Of a stretch of 60,371 bases of DNA, positions 1 to 9,159 are shown piece after piece. The position numbers and the translations under genes were made by a program. The stretch lies in the NCBI GenBank assembly GCA_947600065.1, contig CANQFZ010000007.1:1-60371 (forward strand), read 5' to 3'. Position 1 is the first letter of the stretch, and every line of letters starts with the position of its first letter. Source of the stretch: an uncultured Clostridia bacterium. GTDB lineage: Bacteria; Bacillota; Clostridia; Oscillospirales; Ruminococcaceae. The notes under the pieces were generated by a model, which ran no database searches, had not been told where the DNA came from, and saw only the letters and a list, made by a program, of their open reading frames with translations.

Positions 1-2
1 AA

Positions 3-821
3 CCCGCTACATGCACGGCAAGCGGCGTGAGAACTTATACCTGCTCTGTCTGCAAAAATACATATACCGAAACGATATACGCAACAGGGCATAAATATTC
101 TTCGGCATGGACGACAGACAAAGCCGCGACTTGCACTGCGGAAGGCTCTAAATCTCATCACTGTACCGTATGCGGGGCTAAGGGAGATATTACATCTATA
201 CCGAAAACCGAGCACAAATTTGGCGCTTATGTTGTAAAACAAAAGCCGACAACAACGACAGAGGGCATTGAGGAGCGCACCTGCTCTTCCTGCGGAGCGA
301 AAGAACAACGCACTATAGCAAAACTTCAAAGCTCGTCAAGTTCAAGCAGTTCATCAAGTTCGAGCAGTTCATCAAGTTCAAGCAGTTCTTCAAGTGTTAA
401 TAGTTCTTCGAGTATAGGCAGTCAATCAAACAGCAGTTCGTCAAGCATTAACGGTTCTTCAAATAGTAGCAGTCAGTCAAGCGAAAGCTCATCAAGCGCT
501 GACGGTTCGGCAAACAGCGAAAGCTCATCAAATAACGACAGTTCTTCAAGCTCACCGACAGAGCAAAGTAGTTCCGTGACGGGCAATGACAGCGTTCCTG
601 TTGAGGGCAGCTCTTCTTCAAACGGCGAAAACAGTGACGCGCAAACAAGCGGCAGTAACGACAGCCAAGACAGTTCTCAAAGTATGTCTAACAGTTCACA
701 AAACAACAATGACAATGGCGATATAAATGTTCCGCTTATAGTCGGCATTTCTGCTGTCGGCGTGCTTCTTGTGGGAATAGTAGCGATAATAATTGTTACT
801 GTCAAAAAGAAGAATAAATAA
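3..821 (+). CDS. Ser-rich cell-surface protein with Cys-pair repeats, C-terminal part only
   Basis: The frame is open from the first bases of the window, so this is the C-terminal part of a larger protein; the GTG at 27 is not the real start. The first ~100 residues hold repeated units with spaced CxxC pairs (CSVC, CTVC, CSSC) and GHKY/EHKF turns, resembling the short Cys-pair repeats found in secreted Clostridia proteins. A long Ser/Asn linker follows, then a hydrophobic segment (about residues 238-262 counted from the GTG) and a Lys-rich tail. The visible end therefore looks like a cell-wall-spanning stalk plus a single membrane anchor. There is no LPXTG motif. Ligand and function are unknown. 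Confidence 0.75.
   Translation, partial: PATCTASGVRTYTCSVCKNTYTETIYATGHKYSSAWTTDKAATCTAEGSKSHHCTVCGAKGDITSIPKTEHKFGAYVVKQKPTTTTEGIEERTCSSCGAKEQRTIAKLQSSSSSSSSSSSSSSSSSSSSSSVNSSSSIGSQSNSSSSSINGSSNSSSQSSESSSSADGSANSESSSNNDSSSSSPTEQSSSVTGNDSVPVEGSSSSNGENSDAQTSGSNDSQDSSQSMSNSSQNNNDNGDINVPLIVGISAVGVLLVGIVAIIIVTVKKKNK
337..408 (+). repeat. 18-bp tandem repeat in the Ser linker
   Basis: Three near-identical 18-bp units (337-354, 355-372, 373-390) and one degenerate unit (391-408) code for Ser in the linker of the surface protein. The unit length keeps frame, so copy-number change would lengthen or shorten the stalk without breaking it. Confidence 0.8.
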
Positions 822-844
822 AACATTCCGATAAAAAACAAAAA

Positions 845-872
845 GTCCCGAGAAAAAACTCGGGACTTTTTT
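845..872. terminator. Bidirectional rho-independent terminator
   Basis: A perfect 8-bp stem (GTCCCGAG / CTCGGGAC) with an A6 loop is followed by T6 on the + strand and preceded by an A-run that becomes a T-run on the - strand. It lies between two convergent genes and can serve both. Confidence 0.92.
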
Positions 873-889
873 GTTATTTATAAGTGAAA

Positions 890-1168
890 TTACGAAAAAA
901 TTGCTTCCGTAAGCCAGACATACGCCGCGTCAAGCGCCTCGTAAAATCCGATAAAATCTCCCCTGCGCGCCTTTGTAATATCGGCTTCGGGCGTCTGAGG
1001 GACAAGCTGAACCATTATTTTATCGGGAACATCGCGGTCTGCTATCTTCTTTGTTTCCTTTACGACAAGTCTTGCGGCAAAGGAATCGCCGCCGCTCCCG
1101 TAAAATATCGTGTTTCCGCTTCTGATAAGAGGAAATCCTCTGTAATACATGAGCTTGTTTTCTTCCAT
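890..1168 (-). CDS. Conserved hypothetical protein, 92 aa
   Basis: The start is set by a strong AGGAGGT upstream of the ATG at 1168. The protein is small, soluble and without signal peptide. It opens with a YYRGFPLIRSGNTIFYG stretch that reads like a family of short Clostridia proteins of unknown function with a similar YRGxPLVRxGN opening; this is recalled, not searched. It lies 24 bp downstream of the DUF4340 gene on the same strand and could be the last gene of that operon. No function can be assigned. Confidence 0.65.
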   Translation of the reverse strand: MEENKLMYYRGFPLIRSGNTIFYGSGGDSFAARLVVKETKKIADRDVPDKIMVQLVPQTPEADITKARRGDFIGFYEALDAAYVWLTEAIFS

Positions 1169-1192
1169 TTATAATTACCTCCTGAATAAAAT

Positions 1193-2656
1193 TTACATAT
1201 TTATTATATCCTCGCCGTTTATGAGACGCTTTAGATTTTCGCTCAGCCGCTCGGCATAAATGGCGCTGACTTTAAATATCGGTTTTCCGTCTATAACGGC
1301 AATGTCTTTCCTTTCGTCTGCTTTGTAAAACTCGACAAGATTTTCCTTACAGCCGTATTTCTCCTCATACTTTTCGGCATATATAAACTTCATTGAAAAA
1401 ACAGGACTTCCGCTTATCTCGCCCGAATAATACTCCTCTCCGTATGAGCCAATGAGCTGCTGGTAATAACTGCGGAATGTATCCGTTTCTATTTCTTCGC
1501 CCTTATAGAAAAACTCCTTTTTCTCATCATCTATGTCAAGCACGAACGAACCTTCATCGGTCGTTATTTCAATTTGTTTAACATAGTATATATACGGCGA
1601 GAGCGGGCGCTTTGAGATAAGCTGTTCGGGCTTGAAGGTCGCCCACACCGCTTTGTCCTTTGAAAGCTCGAAAATGCCGGATGTCCCTTCAAGCACCGCG
1701 TAATATCCCGTGACTTCCGTTAATCCGTTGCCGACATCCTGCGTTATCTCATCTCCGATAAGGAGCTTTTTTCTATCGGTTCCGAGCGTAAATTCAACGA
1801 CAGTAAACGGATCAAGCAGTCCGCATTTTTCCATATTTTCTTCGGACTGTTCAAGATAAACACAGCGGCTCATGGTAAGAGCGCAAAGGTCGTTGTAAAG
1901 CGCCGAGCCTGAGCTTTCGTCAACTTCGGCTGTAAACGGACTTATAAATCTGTGAGTGTTTGACGTTGCCGAAACAAAATCATCATCGGACAAAATATCC
2001 GACATATAGCGTATCTCGACCGCTTCTTCAAGATCCTTGCGATTTATCGTAACGCTCTCAACTGTCGTATCGCTCAGACTTTCCGTAAGCGTAAGCTCGA
2101 CAAAATCCTTTATGTCTTTGAACACTCCCGAAACATTATCCTTATCCGCCGTCAGGACATTTCTGTCATCTGTGCGAAAATAAAATGCGGTGTCCGAAGG
2201 ATTTGCAATGCCGAAATAAAGCTTGGTCACGGTATCGTCGTCGAATGTTACGGTCACTTCCGAAAGCGGGTCTTCAAGTCCGTATTTTTCAAGGTTCTCA
2301 GCGTTTTCTTCTACAAGAGGCTGTCTTGAAAGAGCAGCAAGACCTCCGATAAATGAATTTACAGCATTTTCGTCCTGCTCCGCTCCTAAAAGTTCTCCGC
2401 ACGTCCAGTAAAACTCGGTCTTGCTGTCTTCGGTTTTTTCAACTCTTGTAAACAGAAAACTCCCGAATTGATTTTTGACTGAAACAGCTTCGACATTCTC
2501 TCGATTTTTGTTTGTGACGCTTAAGGTCGGGACATTCTCATCAGACGAATTTTCTTCTTTTTGCTCGGGAAAGATTATCAGAATGACAGCCAGTATTATG
2601 CCGAGAACAGCAAGCGCCGATGCAGAAATGACGATTGTCTTTATACCCCTGCTCAT
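1193..2656 (-). CDS. DUF4340 membrane-anchored protein of a Gld-like ABC operon
   Basis: This 487-aa protein has an N-terminal hydrophobic anchor (about residues 7-28) and an extracytoplasmic part with two DUF4340-like repeats, visible as recurrent ENLEKYGLEDP / ENMEKCGLLDP signatures. The frame extends upstream, but the ATG at 2656 is preferred. It has GGAGG just upstream and overlaps the stop of the preceding gene by one base (TGATG), which suggests translational coupling. DUF4340 proteins usually accompany GldA/GldF/GldG-type ABC-2 transporters, as here. The transported substrate is unknown. Confidence 0.85.
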   Translation of the reverse strand: MSRGIKTIVISASALAVLGIILAVILIIFPEQKEENSSDENVPTLSVTNKNRENVEAVSVKNQFGSFLFTRVEKTEDSKTEFYWTCGELLGAEQDENAVNSFIGGLAALSRQPLVEENAENLEKYGLEDPLSEVTVTFDDDTVTKLYFGIANPSDTAFYFRTDDRNVLTADKDNVSGVFKDIKDFVELTLTESLSDTTVESVTINRKDLEEAVEIRYMSDILSDDDFVSATSNTHRFISPFTAEVDESSGSALYNDLCALTMSRCVYLEQSEENMEKCGLLDPFTVVEFTLGTDRKKLLIGDEITQDVGNGLTEVTGYYAVLEGTSGIFELSKDKAVWATFKPEQLISKRPLSPYIYYVKQIEITTDEGSFVLDIDDEKKEFFYKGEEIETDTFRSYYQQLIGSYGEEYYSGEISGSPVFSMKFIYAEKYEEKYGCKENLVEFYKADERKDIAVIDGKPIFKVSAIYAERLSENLKRLINGEDIINM

Positions 2657-4179
2657 CAGCGGTGCCTCCTGCAAACATAGATAACTATTCCCGCCGCGAT
2701 TATCAGAACGGGTATTACTATGCACAATATGATGCCCAGAACGTTAGCCGTGGTTGCGTTCATTTCAAACGTAACGGCGTCAAACGATTTCGGAGTTATG
2801 GATATACCCGTGTTTCTGCCGCACATACCGTCGAATATTCCGAGGAAAAAAAGCTGGTTTCCCGCGTTTGAGTATGACATAAGCGTTTGTCCCGCAAGTG
2901 TGTCCGAGCCTGCCGCGCAGACCCTGCTGACACTGTCCGAGCCGTTTTTCGAGGACATAACTACGTCGTTATAAATACCTGTTTCTGCTGTCGAAAGGTC
3001 AAATTCTTCATTTTCTCCCAAGTCGAGCGGATACAAAAACGAGTTTTCAAATGAACCTAAAAGCACATCGAGCTGATTTGAAGTTCCCGAAAGAGTATAA
3101 ACGGGGCGCAGATCCGAACCTATCATCATCTTTCCGAGCGCGTCCTGTGTAAACTCGGTGTCCTTTATATCCTGCAAATGGATATAATATGTCTGCCGGT
3201 TTATCAGGTAATCGGGGTTCTTCTGCCCTATGACAGAATAGCCTACCGACAATCCCCAGTCGTTCAGAAAGCCCTCTATATTCGGAGTTTCGGGCTGTTC
3301 GGAAGAAGCGAAATAGAAGACGTTCTTTCCCGAATTTCCGCCGTTATCCAGGAATTTATCGAGCTTTGCGAGCTGTCCCGCGCCATAATCAGAAGTTGGC
3401 GCATATACCACTACAACATCCGCGTCTTCGGGAATTTCTCCCGTAAGAATATTTACCGTTTCAACTTCATATCCGTTCTTTTTGAGCAAGTCCGAAAGCG
3501 CTTCGCTGCCGTGCTCGCCGTAACCCTCGGTAAATACGACCTTTGAAGGGTCGTCGTCCGAAACATAGAGCATTGCCGAAACGGCTTCTTGCTCTATATA
3601 AGAGCCTGCAATGTATCCATAGTAATAGTAATAATACATCGCATCTTCACTTGTAAGCCCGAAATAATCGTTCGGGGTAATTATCCTGTATCTTCCCGAA
3701 TTTTTATTTTCAACGACAACGCAGGCTTCTGTAAGTCCGTCTTCGGAAAACTTTGCCGCGAAATCGGGGTTTTGTTCAAGGTCAAGAAAATCAAGCGTTA
3801 TGTGGCTGCTGTAGGCGCTGAGTTTTTTCAATATCTCGTCTACTTGTTTAAAATAATCTCCGCCCTCGTTAAACCTCTTTTCCGAGCTTGTGACAGTAAG
3901 CGAAATATCCGTATTCAGAAAATAGTCGAGATAATATTCCGTCTGACTGTCTAAAGAATACAGTCCCTCTGCCGTAAGATCGGCTTTTAGTCCGAACCTG
4001 TCCGACAAAATTCCTACGATTATATTAAGCACAACTGCCGCCGCGATAAACAGCGCCGTAAACGCCGCGGCAATGACGATATGTTTTTTGCGGGGTCTTC
4101 CCTCGCGCGCAGATGTTGTAGTTGATTTTTCGTTCTTTAATGCGTTTTCCTTTTCGGGGGTATTGTTTTTCTTTTTCAT
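2656..4179 (-). CDS. GldG-like ABC transport auxiliary protein
   Basis: The 507-aa protein has a Lys/Arg-rich cytoplasmic N-terminus, a membrane segment at about residues 34-58, a long extracytoplasmic region and a second membrane segment near the C-terminus (about 480-500), ending in CRRHR. This matches the GldG/ABC_transp_aux family. A region around 160-270 has alternating strands such as VVFTEGYGEHGSEAL and DADVVVVYAP, typical of its Rossmann-like domain. The gene starts 10 bp after the permease and is one-base coupled to the DUF4340 gene. In Bacteroidetes such proteins serve gliding; in Firmicutes the role is not established. Confidence 0.85.
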   Translation of the reverse strand: MKKKNNTPEKENALKNEKSTTTSAREGRPRKKHIVIAAAFTALFIAAAVVLNIIVGILSDRFGLKADLTAEGLYSLDSQTEYYLDYFLNTDISLTVTSSEKRFNEGGDYFKQVDEILKKLSAYSSHITLDFLDLEQNPDFAAKFSEDGLTEACVVVENKNSGRYRIITPNDYFGLTSEDAMYYYYYYGYIAGSYIEQEAVSAMLYVSDDDPSKVVFTEGYGEHGSEALSDLLKKNGYEVETVNILTGEIPEDADVVVVYAPTSDYGAGQLAKLDKFLDNGGNSGKNVFYFASSEQPETPNIEGFLNDWGLSVGYSVIGQKNPDYLINRQTYYIHLQDIKDTEFTQDALGKMMIGSDLRPVYTLSGTSNQLDVLLGSFENSFLYPLDLGENEEFDLSTAETGIYNDVVMSSKNGSDSVSRVCAAGSDTLAGQTLMSYSNAGNQLFFLGIFDGMCGRNTGISITPKSFDAVTFEMNATTANVLGIILCIVIPVLIIAAGIVIYVCRRHR

Positions 4180-4189
4180 GATATCCCCC

Positions 4190-4909
4190 TTATGCGTAAC
4201 GGCGGCGTTCGATAACGCGTATCGTCAGAAAGTTGAACACTACCGTTATGCTCAGAAGAAATACCGTGTTTTTGAGGCTGAATATCCCCTGAGTAAACTC
4301 GCTGTACTTATAATAAACAGAGAGAGAATTTACTATCCCCGCGAGCGTATCATTCGAGATATAATTTGAGATAATGTCAAACATGCATATCACGATATTA
4401 AGACCTATACTTCCTATAGCCGCTATCATCTGGCTTTCGGTAAGAGATGAAATGAAGATACCTACAGATATAAACAGCATACCAATAAGCACAAGACCCG
4501 TATAATGTCCCCAGAACATTGCCCATTCAAATCGGCTGTCCGCAGCTGAAACTGCAAATGACAGAAAGACCGCATATATTATCAGGACAATGCTCGCGCA
4601 AAAGAAAACAAAAAACGCTCCCAGAAACTTTCCCGCGACTATCCCGAAAAGGCTGACGGGGCTTGTAAGAGTTAGCTGGTCGGTTTTCTGGCGCTTGTCG
4701 TCGGCTATAGTTCTCATTGTAAGTACGGGTATCAATATAACGTTTATGAAAAACATCATCTGGAAAACTCCGCCCATAGCCGAGCTCCCGATGCTTAGAC
4801 AATTAAGCCACAGAAACAATCCCGAAAATCCGCAGAATACCGCAAGGAAAACATATCCGAGCGGAGAAGTGAAATATGCTCTTATCTCGCGTTTCATTAT
4901 CGCAAGCAT
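4190..4909 (-). CDS. ABC-2 type transporter permease (GldF-like)
   Basis: The 239-aa membrane protein has six predicted hydrophobic segments and an MxAIMKREIRAYFTSPLGYVF opening typical of ABC-2 permeases of the GldF/NosY type. Its ATG overlaps the ATPase stop by one base (TAATG), and the ATPase C-terminus supplies the GGAGGTGGAG ribosome binding site. It should form the membrane pore of the transporter powered by the neighbouring ATPase. Confidence 0.9.
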   Translation of the reverse strand: MLAIMKREIRAYFTSPLGYVFLAVFCGFSGLFLWLNCLSIGSSAMGGVFQMMFFINVILIPVLTMRTIADDKRQKTDQLTLTSPVSLFGIVAGKFLGAFFVFFCASIVLIIYAVFLSFAVSAADSRFEWAMFWGHYTGLVLIGMLFISVGIFISSLTESQMIAAIGSIGLNIVICMFDIISNYISNDTLAGIVNSLSVYYKYSEFTQGIFSLKNTVFLLSITVVFNFLTIRVIERRRYA

Positions 4910-5868
4910 TATTCTCCACCTCCGTCTTCCCCGTAAAAGTCACCTGTCGTAAGTTTAAGGAATATTTCCTCAAGACTAAGCTCCGTGTTTTTCATAAGCA
5001 GAATGGGGTAATTCCTCGCCGCCATACGCCTGAATATTTCTCTTCTTACATCACAGCCTTCTTTTTGGGATATTTCATATTCCGAAACGTTCTTTGCAGG
5101 GCTTTTTAACTCATAAACACGGTCAATATCGGAAATTCCCGTAAGAATATCCTTTACTTCTTTTGAAGGGCCTTCAATTTGCACAAGGAGCTTAGTGTCG
5201 GGAGAAAGAGAATGTGACAAGTTTTCGGCTGTATCATCGGCAATAAGCTTTCCGTTGTTTATAACTACTATCTTGTCGCAGACCGCCTGAACTTCGGGGA
5301 GAATATGCGACGACAGTATAACCGTATGATTTTTTCCGAGCTTTTTTATAAGCGAGCGGATTTCTATTATCTGCTTCGGGTCAAGACCCACTGTAGGCTC
5401 GTCAAGTATAAGTACCTTTGGATTTCCGACTAGCGACTGAGCCAAACCTACTCTCTGACGATAGCCCTTTGAAAGATTTCGTATAACGCGCTTTCTGACG
5501 TCCGCTATTCTCGACAGCTCGCATATCTCTCCGAGATGAGAGCGCTTTGGAAGCTTGCATTTTTTAAGATCGTATACAAAATCAAGATACTCGTTTACGG
5601 TCATATCAAGATAAAGCGGAGGAATTTCGGGCAAATAGCCGATATTCTTCTTCGCAGAAACAGGATCTTCTAAAACGTCAATTCCGTTTATGAGGACCTG
5701 TCCGCTCGTAGCGGAAAGATATCCCGTGAGTATATTCATAGTGGTTGATTTCCCTGCGCCGTTTGGTCCGAGAAATCCGAGTATCTCGCCGTTTTCGGCA
5801 CGGAAGCTTATATTGTCAACGGCTTTTTTCGAGCCGTAATTCTTACAAAGATTATTTACCTCGATCAT
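4909..5868 (-). CDS. ABC transporter ATP-binding protein (GldA-like)
   Basis: This 319-aa ATPase has Walker A GPNGAGKST at about residues 35-43, a signature LSKGYRQRVGLAQ at about 133 and Walker B VLILDEP followed by the D-loop GLDP. The C-terminal ~100 residues form the extension typical of ABC-2/GldA/CcmA-type ATPases. It is first in the operon ATPase-permease-GldG-DUF4340. A palindromic repeat and a probable promoter lie just upstream. Export or a cell-envelope role is likely; the substrate is unknown. Confidence 0.92.
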   Translation of the reverse strand: MIEVNNLCKNYGSKKAVDNISFRAENGEILGFLGPNGAGKSTTMNILTGYLSATSGQVLINGIDVLEDPVSAKKNIGYLPEIPPLYLDMTVNEYLDFVYDLKKCKLPKRSHLGEICELSRIADVRKRVIRNLSKGYRQRVGLAQSLVGNPKVLILDEPTVGLDPKQIIEIRSLIKKLGKNHTVILSSHILPEVQAVCDKIVVINNGKLIADDTAENLSHSLSPDTKLLVQIEGPSKEVKDILTGISDIDRVYELKSPAKNVSEYEISQKEGCDVRREIFRRMAARNYPILLMKNTELSLEEIFLKLTTGDFYGEDGGGE

Positions 5869-5879
5869 AGCTTTCTCCG

Positions 5880-5925
5880 TTCAGGCTGTCGATAAAGCCC
5901 GAAATACTCTTTTTTACAGTCTGAA
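5880..5925. repeat. Dispersed palindromic repeat, copy A
   Basis: TCAGGCTGTCGATAAAGCCC at 5881-5900 is matched about 16 bp on by the inverse end ACAGTCTGA (5916-5924), one mismatch over 9 bp. It lies in the leader of the ABC operon. The same ends recur at 14322, 19495, 26601, 34387 and 36671. Confidence 0.75.
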
Positions 5926-5937
5926 ATTTAATTGTTT

Positions 5938-5966
5938 ATTATAATTGTAATTAAGTCAGGTGAAAA
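5938..5966 (-). promoter_or_regulatory. Probable promoter of the ABC operon
   Basis: Read on the - strand there is TATAAT (5943-5938) with TTTTCA 17 bp upstream (5966-5961). The -10 is perfect, the -35 weak. It is placed well for transcription of the ATPase gene through palindrome copy A. Confidence 0.45.
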
Positions 5967-5988
5967 ATATGTGAACCGAAAATGAAAC

Positions 5989-6876
5989 TTATAGAGTATT
6001 TTTTACATCTTGGGCGATTTGTTCCCTGAGAGCCGATAAATCGGCAAATTTCTTTTCGCCGCGCAAAAATCCGCACAGCGACACGGATATCTTTTTTCCG
6101 TAAAGATCGCCGCTATAATTCAAGATATGAGTTTCCATAACTACCCCGTCTGTTTTTCCGACAGTCGGGCGCACGCCGATATTCGTTATACCTTTGAGGT
6201 TTTTTCCGTCTACCTGTGCAAAGCTTTTATACACGCCGAACTTCGGGATAACGTTTGTTTCGGGGATTATCTGGTTTATAGTCGGGAAAGAGAGCTTTCT
6301 GCCTATCTCGTTTCCGTGGACTACACGGAGCTTAAAGCTAAGTTCATAGCCTAAAAGCCTGTTTGCTTCTTCTATTTTTCCCTCGCGGATAAGTTCGCGT
6401 ATGCGCGTTGAACTTATGGGCTCGCCGTCTATGCAGATGTCCTTTGCGATATGAGCCGAAAAGCCGTATTTTTCCGATAGCATAAGGAGCTTTTCGGGCG
6501 TTCCCTCTCCGCCTTTTCCAAAGCGGAAACTCTCTCCGCAGCACGCAAACCCGATATTCAGCTTCTTTACGAGTATCCTGCTTACAAACTGCTCGTAGCT
6601 AAGCCCGCAGACAGCGGCATAATCGGGAGCGTAGAGATATTCTACGCCCATTTTTTCGAGCATTTCCCTCTTGTTCTCAAACGAGATTATGTCCTCCTGC
6701 TTTGAGAATTTAGGGAGCGTTGTGTCGCAATTGAATGTAAAAACTGCAGGCGCAAGCCCTTTCTGCGAAAAAGTCTTTCCTATGACATAGACATGACCCA
6801 GATGCAGTCCGTCAAAATATCCGAGCGCAACGGCGGTTTTTCTCCTCGGCGCAGCGCCGTATGTTATATCTATCAA
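5989..6876 (-). CDS. ribF: Bifunctional riboflavin kinase / FAD synthetase
   Basis: This 295-aa cytoplasmic enzyme phosphorylates riboflavin to FMN and adenylylates FMN to FAD. The N-terminal FAD synthetase domain carries the nucleotidyltransferase motif GLHLGH and the downstream ISSTRIRELI signature. The C-terminal riboflavin kinase domain (about 180-295) carries GNxIGRKLSFPTIN and GVYKSFAQVDGK. The length is normal for the family. It is last in the rimP-infB-truB operon, its usual Firmicutes position. No FMN riboswitch was seen before it. Confidence 0.96.
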   Translation of the reverse strand: MIDITYGAAPRRKTAVALGYFDGLHLGHVYVIGKTFSQKGLAPAVFTFNCDTTLPKFSKQEDIISFENKREMLEKMGVEYLYAPDYAAVCGLSYEQFVSRILVKKLNIGFACCGESFRFGKGGEGTPEKLLMLSEKYGFSAHIAKDICIDGEPISSTRIRELIREGKIEEANRLLGYELSFKLRVVHGNEIGRKLSFPTINQIIPETNVIPKFGVYKSFAQVDGKNLKGITNIGVRPTVGKTDGVVMETHILNYSGDLYGKKISVSLCGFLRGEKKFADLSALREQIAQDVKNTL

Positions 6877-6904
6877 ATTATTTCACCTGTTTTTGTTTTA
6901 GCTG

Positions 6905-7807
6905 TCAACAATCAAAATGTTTTACCGAAACAAGCTCGTCCTGTTCGTTTATTATTCCCACTCCGAGCAGAAACGGCGTGTCCTCTGCATATATCAGCAA
7001 AAGCTCTCCTTTCGGGATCTCCGTATCACGGGCATTTTTTGTACTTTTGAGCCGCGCCGCGTCAAGCTTTACGCCGTTTAAGTATAGTCGTTTCTGTACA
7101 TCATCGAGGACAATGGGAAAGTATCCCGAAAGCACATTATCGACCGCCCACATACAAAGCTCGTCCACGGGCTTTGTTTTTATATCCTCGACTGTCACGC
7201 ACTGCGAAAGCGTAAAGCCGCAGCTTTTTGTCCTCACAAGGCTTGTCATGACCGCGCTTGTTCCGAGAGTTTTTCCTATATCGTCTATAAGAGAACGGAT
7301 ATAAGTTCCCGCAGAACAATCGACTTCAAAAACGCCGTCCCTGCCGTCAAACTCTTTTAGCTCAATGCGCGTTATTGTTATCCTCCGCGCCTTTCGCTCT
7401 ACCTCAACGCCCTTTCGCGCAAGGTCGCAGAGCTTCTGCCCGTTTACTTTAAGAGCCGAGTACATCGGCGGTATTTGTTCTGTTTCTCCGATAAATTTTC
7501 CGAGCGCATTTTTAAGTTCTTCGGAAGTTAAGGTTATCTCCTGCTGTTCTGTGCAGTTTCCCCAGATGTCGAGCGTATCGGACTTTACCCCGAACCTGAA
7601 GCCAGCGCGGTAGCTCTTGCTTTTATCGAAAACAAGATCGACGGCTTTTGTCGCGTTTCCTATAAATACGGGCAAAACGCCTGTCGCCATAGGATCGAGC
7701 GTACCGCCGTGTCCGACTTTTTTTGTGCCGAACTTTTTTCTAACAACGGCGACCGCGTCAAACGACGTAAAGTTTTGCGGCTTATTTACAACAAGTATCC
7801 CGTTCAT
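6905..7807 (-). CDS. truB: tRNA pseudouridine(55) synthase
   Basis: This 300-aa enzyme makes the near-universal pseudouridine 55 in the T loop of tRNAs. The catalytic motif GGTLDPMATGVL with its nucleophilic Asp lies at about residues 35-46, and the opening MNGILVVNKPQNFTSFDAV is typical. The length is normal for TruB, with a PUA-like C-terminus. Its ATG overlaps the nrnA stop (ATGA), so translation is probably coupled. Confidence 0.97.
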   Translation of the reverse strand: MNGILVVNKPQNFTSFDAVAVVRKKFGTKKVGHGGTLDPMATGVLPVFIGNATKAVDLVFDKSKSYRAGFRFGVKSDTLDIWGNCTEQQEITLTSEELKNALGKFIGETEQIPPMYSALKVNGQKLCDLARKGVEVERKARRITITRIELKEFDGRDGVFEVDCSAGTYIRSLIDDIGKTLGTSAVMTSLVRTKSCGFTLSQCVTVEDIKTKPVDELCMWAVDNVLSGYFPIVLDDVQKRLYLNGVKLDAARLKSTKNARDTEIPKGELLLIYAEDTPFLLGVGIINEQDELVSVKHFDC

Positions 7808-8769
7808 ATTATTCCCGCTTTTTTACAAGCTTCTTCACAGGCTTTTATGACCTTCATTGCGGCTTCTTCAATTGTTCCGCCTTTAAAAGAACAGCCCGAC
7901 GCTCTTTCATGTCCCCCGCCGCCGAATAGCTGTGCAATCTCGGAACAATTTACCAGCTTTGAAGAACGTAGCGAGATCTTATAAACGCCCTTTTTCTTTT
8001 CCTTTGCACAAATGCCTATATCCACGCCCTGTATCCGGCGGGGAATATTCGCGAGCGCGCCGATATCGTCGCTGTCGATATCCTCTATGCTTTCGGTCAT
8101 TGAAAGCGGTGCATATATTATCGCTATATGACCGTCGGCATAATATTCTATTGTATTGAGAGCCGACTGTTCGAGCTTTATTCTGCCTTTTGTTTTCAGC
8201 TCAAACATTGTATAGTTTATGTTTGCAAAATCCGCTCCGAAGCCTATCATCTCGGCGGCGATACGGTGGGTGCGCGGGGTGGTATTGCTGTATCTGAAAC
8301 AGCCCGTGTCGGTCGCCGTTCCTGTATAGACGGAGTTTGCAAGAGCCTTATCAAAAGGAACTCCGAGCTCGTCTATTATCTCGTATATTATCTCGCAAGC
8401 CGCCGCGCTGTCTGCATCTAAAAGCGTTCTTTTTGCATATTCGGTATTTGAAATGTGATGGTCAATGCAAAGCTCGGCTTTATCGCCTGTTTCTTTCATA
8501 TCACCGAGCAGCTTTGTATCCGCAACATCTACGCACACTATCGTCTTAGGCTCGAAATCCTGCGCCTTTACGGCGTCAAAAAGATAATCGAATTTATGAG
8601 GTATCTCTTCGGGGCATACTGCTTTCGCGTTTTTCCCGAGCCTCTGCAGCGCTCCGCAAAGCGCCGTTCCGCAGCCGAGAGTATCGCCGTCGGGACTTGC
8701 ATGCATAAGGATAAGATAATCGTCGTTTTCGCGGAGAAATTTTACCGCTTCTTTTATGTCAATCCTCAT
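7804..8769 (-). CDS. nrnA: NrnA-type DHH phosphoesterase (nanoRNase / pAp phosphatase)
   Basis: This 321-aa DHH/DHHA1 phosphoesterase probably degrades very short RNAs and removes the 3' phosphate of pAp. Motifs seen are HASPDGDTLGCG (motif I), CVDVADT (II), CIDHHISN (the DHH motif) and GGGGHERASGC (DHHA1 glycine-rich loop). The frame extends upstream, but the ATG at 8769 gives the usual MRIDIKEAVKFL opening and has AAGGGTG before it. It overlaps the rbfA end by 11 bp. The position between rbfA and truB is standard for Firmicutes. Confidence 0.93.
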   Translation of the reverse strand: MRIDIKEAVKFLRENDDYLILMHASPDGDTLGCGTALCGALQRLGKNAKAVCPEEIPHKFDYLFDAVKAQDFEPKTIVCVDVADTKLLGDMKETGDKAELCIDHHISNTEYAKRTLLDADSAAACEIIYEIIDELGVPFDKALANSVYTGTATDTGCFRYSNTTPRTHRIAAEMIGFGADFANINYTMFELKTKGRIKLEQSALNTIEYYADGHIAIIYAPLSMTESIEDIDSDDIGALANIPRRIQGVDIGICAKEKKKGVYKISLRSSKLVNCSEIAQLFGGGGHERASGCSFKGGTIEEAAMKVIKACEEACKKAGII

Positions 8770-9127
8770 CGCTTTCACCCTTATCCTTTGAAAATCCCGA
8801 TATGATCTTATCAATATGCTCCGCATAATCGAGAGAATTATCCGAAAGGAATATAAGCTCAGGCATTTTGCGCATTCTTATCCTAGCGGCTATCATTTTC
8901 TTGAAATAACCGCTTGCGGCTTTCATACCCTCTACAGCCTTTGCGGTGCGTTCTTCCCCGCCCATACACGATACCCATACCTTACAGTATGAAAAGTCGC
9001 TCGAAAGCTCTGTACGCGATATTGTCACAAAGCTTTCGGAAACTCGCGGGTCTTTCACGCCCGCAACTGCCGCGGACAATTCTCTGAGAATATCCTCGTT
9101 TATGCGTTTAATATTATAATTTGGCAT
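8759..9127 (-). CDS. rbfA: 30S ribosome-binding factor A
   Basis: This 122-aa protein is a KH-like assembly factor that binds the 30S subunit during late 16S rRNA maturation and cold adaptation. The family opening (RINEDILRELSAAVAGVKDPRV) and the C-terminal RKMPELIFLSDNSLDYAEHID signature are both present. It lies 32 bp after infB and overlaps nrnA. Length and context are typical. Confidence 0.96.
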   Translation of the reverse strand: MPNYNIKRINEDILRELSAAVAGVKDPRVSESFVTISRTELSSDFSYCKVWVSCMGGEERTAKAVEGMKAASGYFKKMIAARIRMRKMPELIFLSDNSLDYAEHIDKIISGFSKDKGESDED

Positions 9128-9159
9128 AATTCATTCCTTTACTGACAATGAAGGAATAC

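Noticed and set aside
6877-6904. FMN riboswitch before ribF
   Set aside because: Only 28 bp separate ribF from truB, with no room for the riboswitch; ribF is inside an operon.
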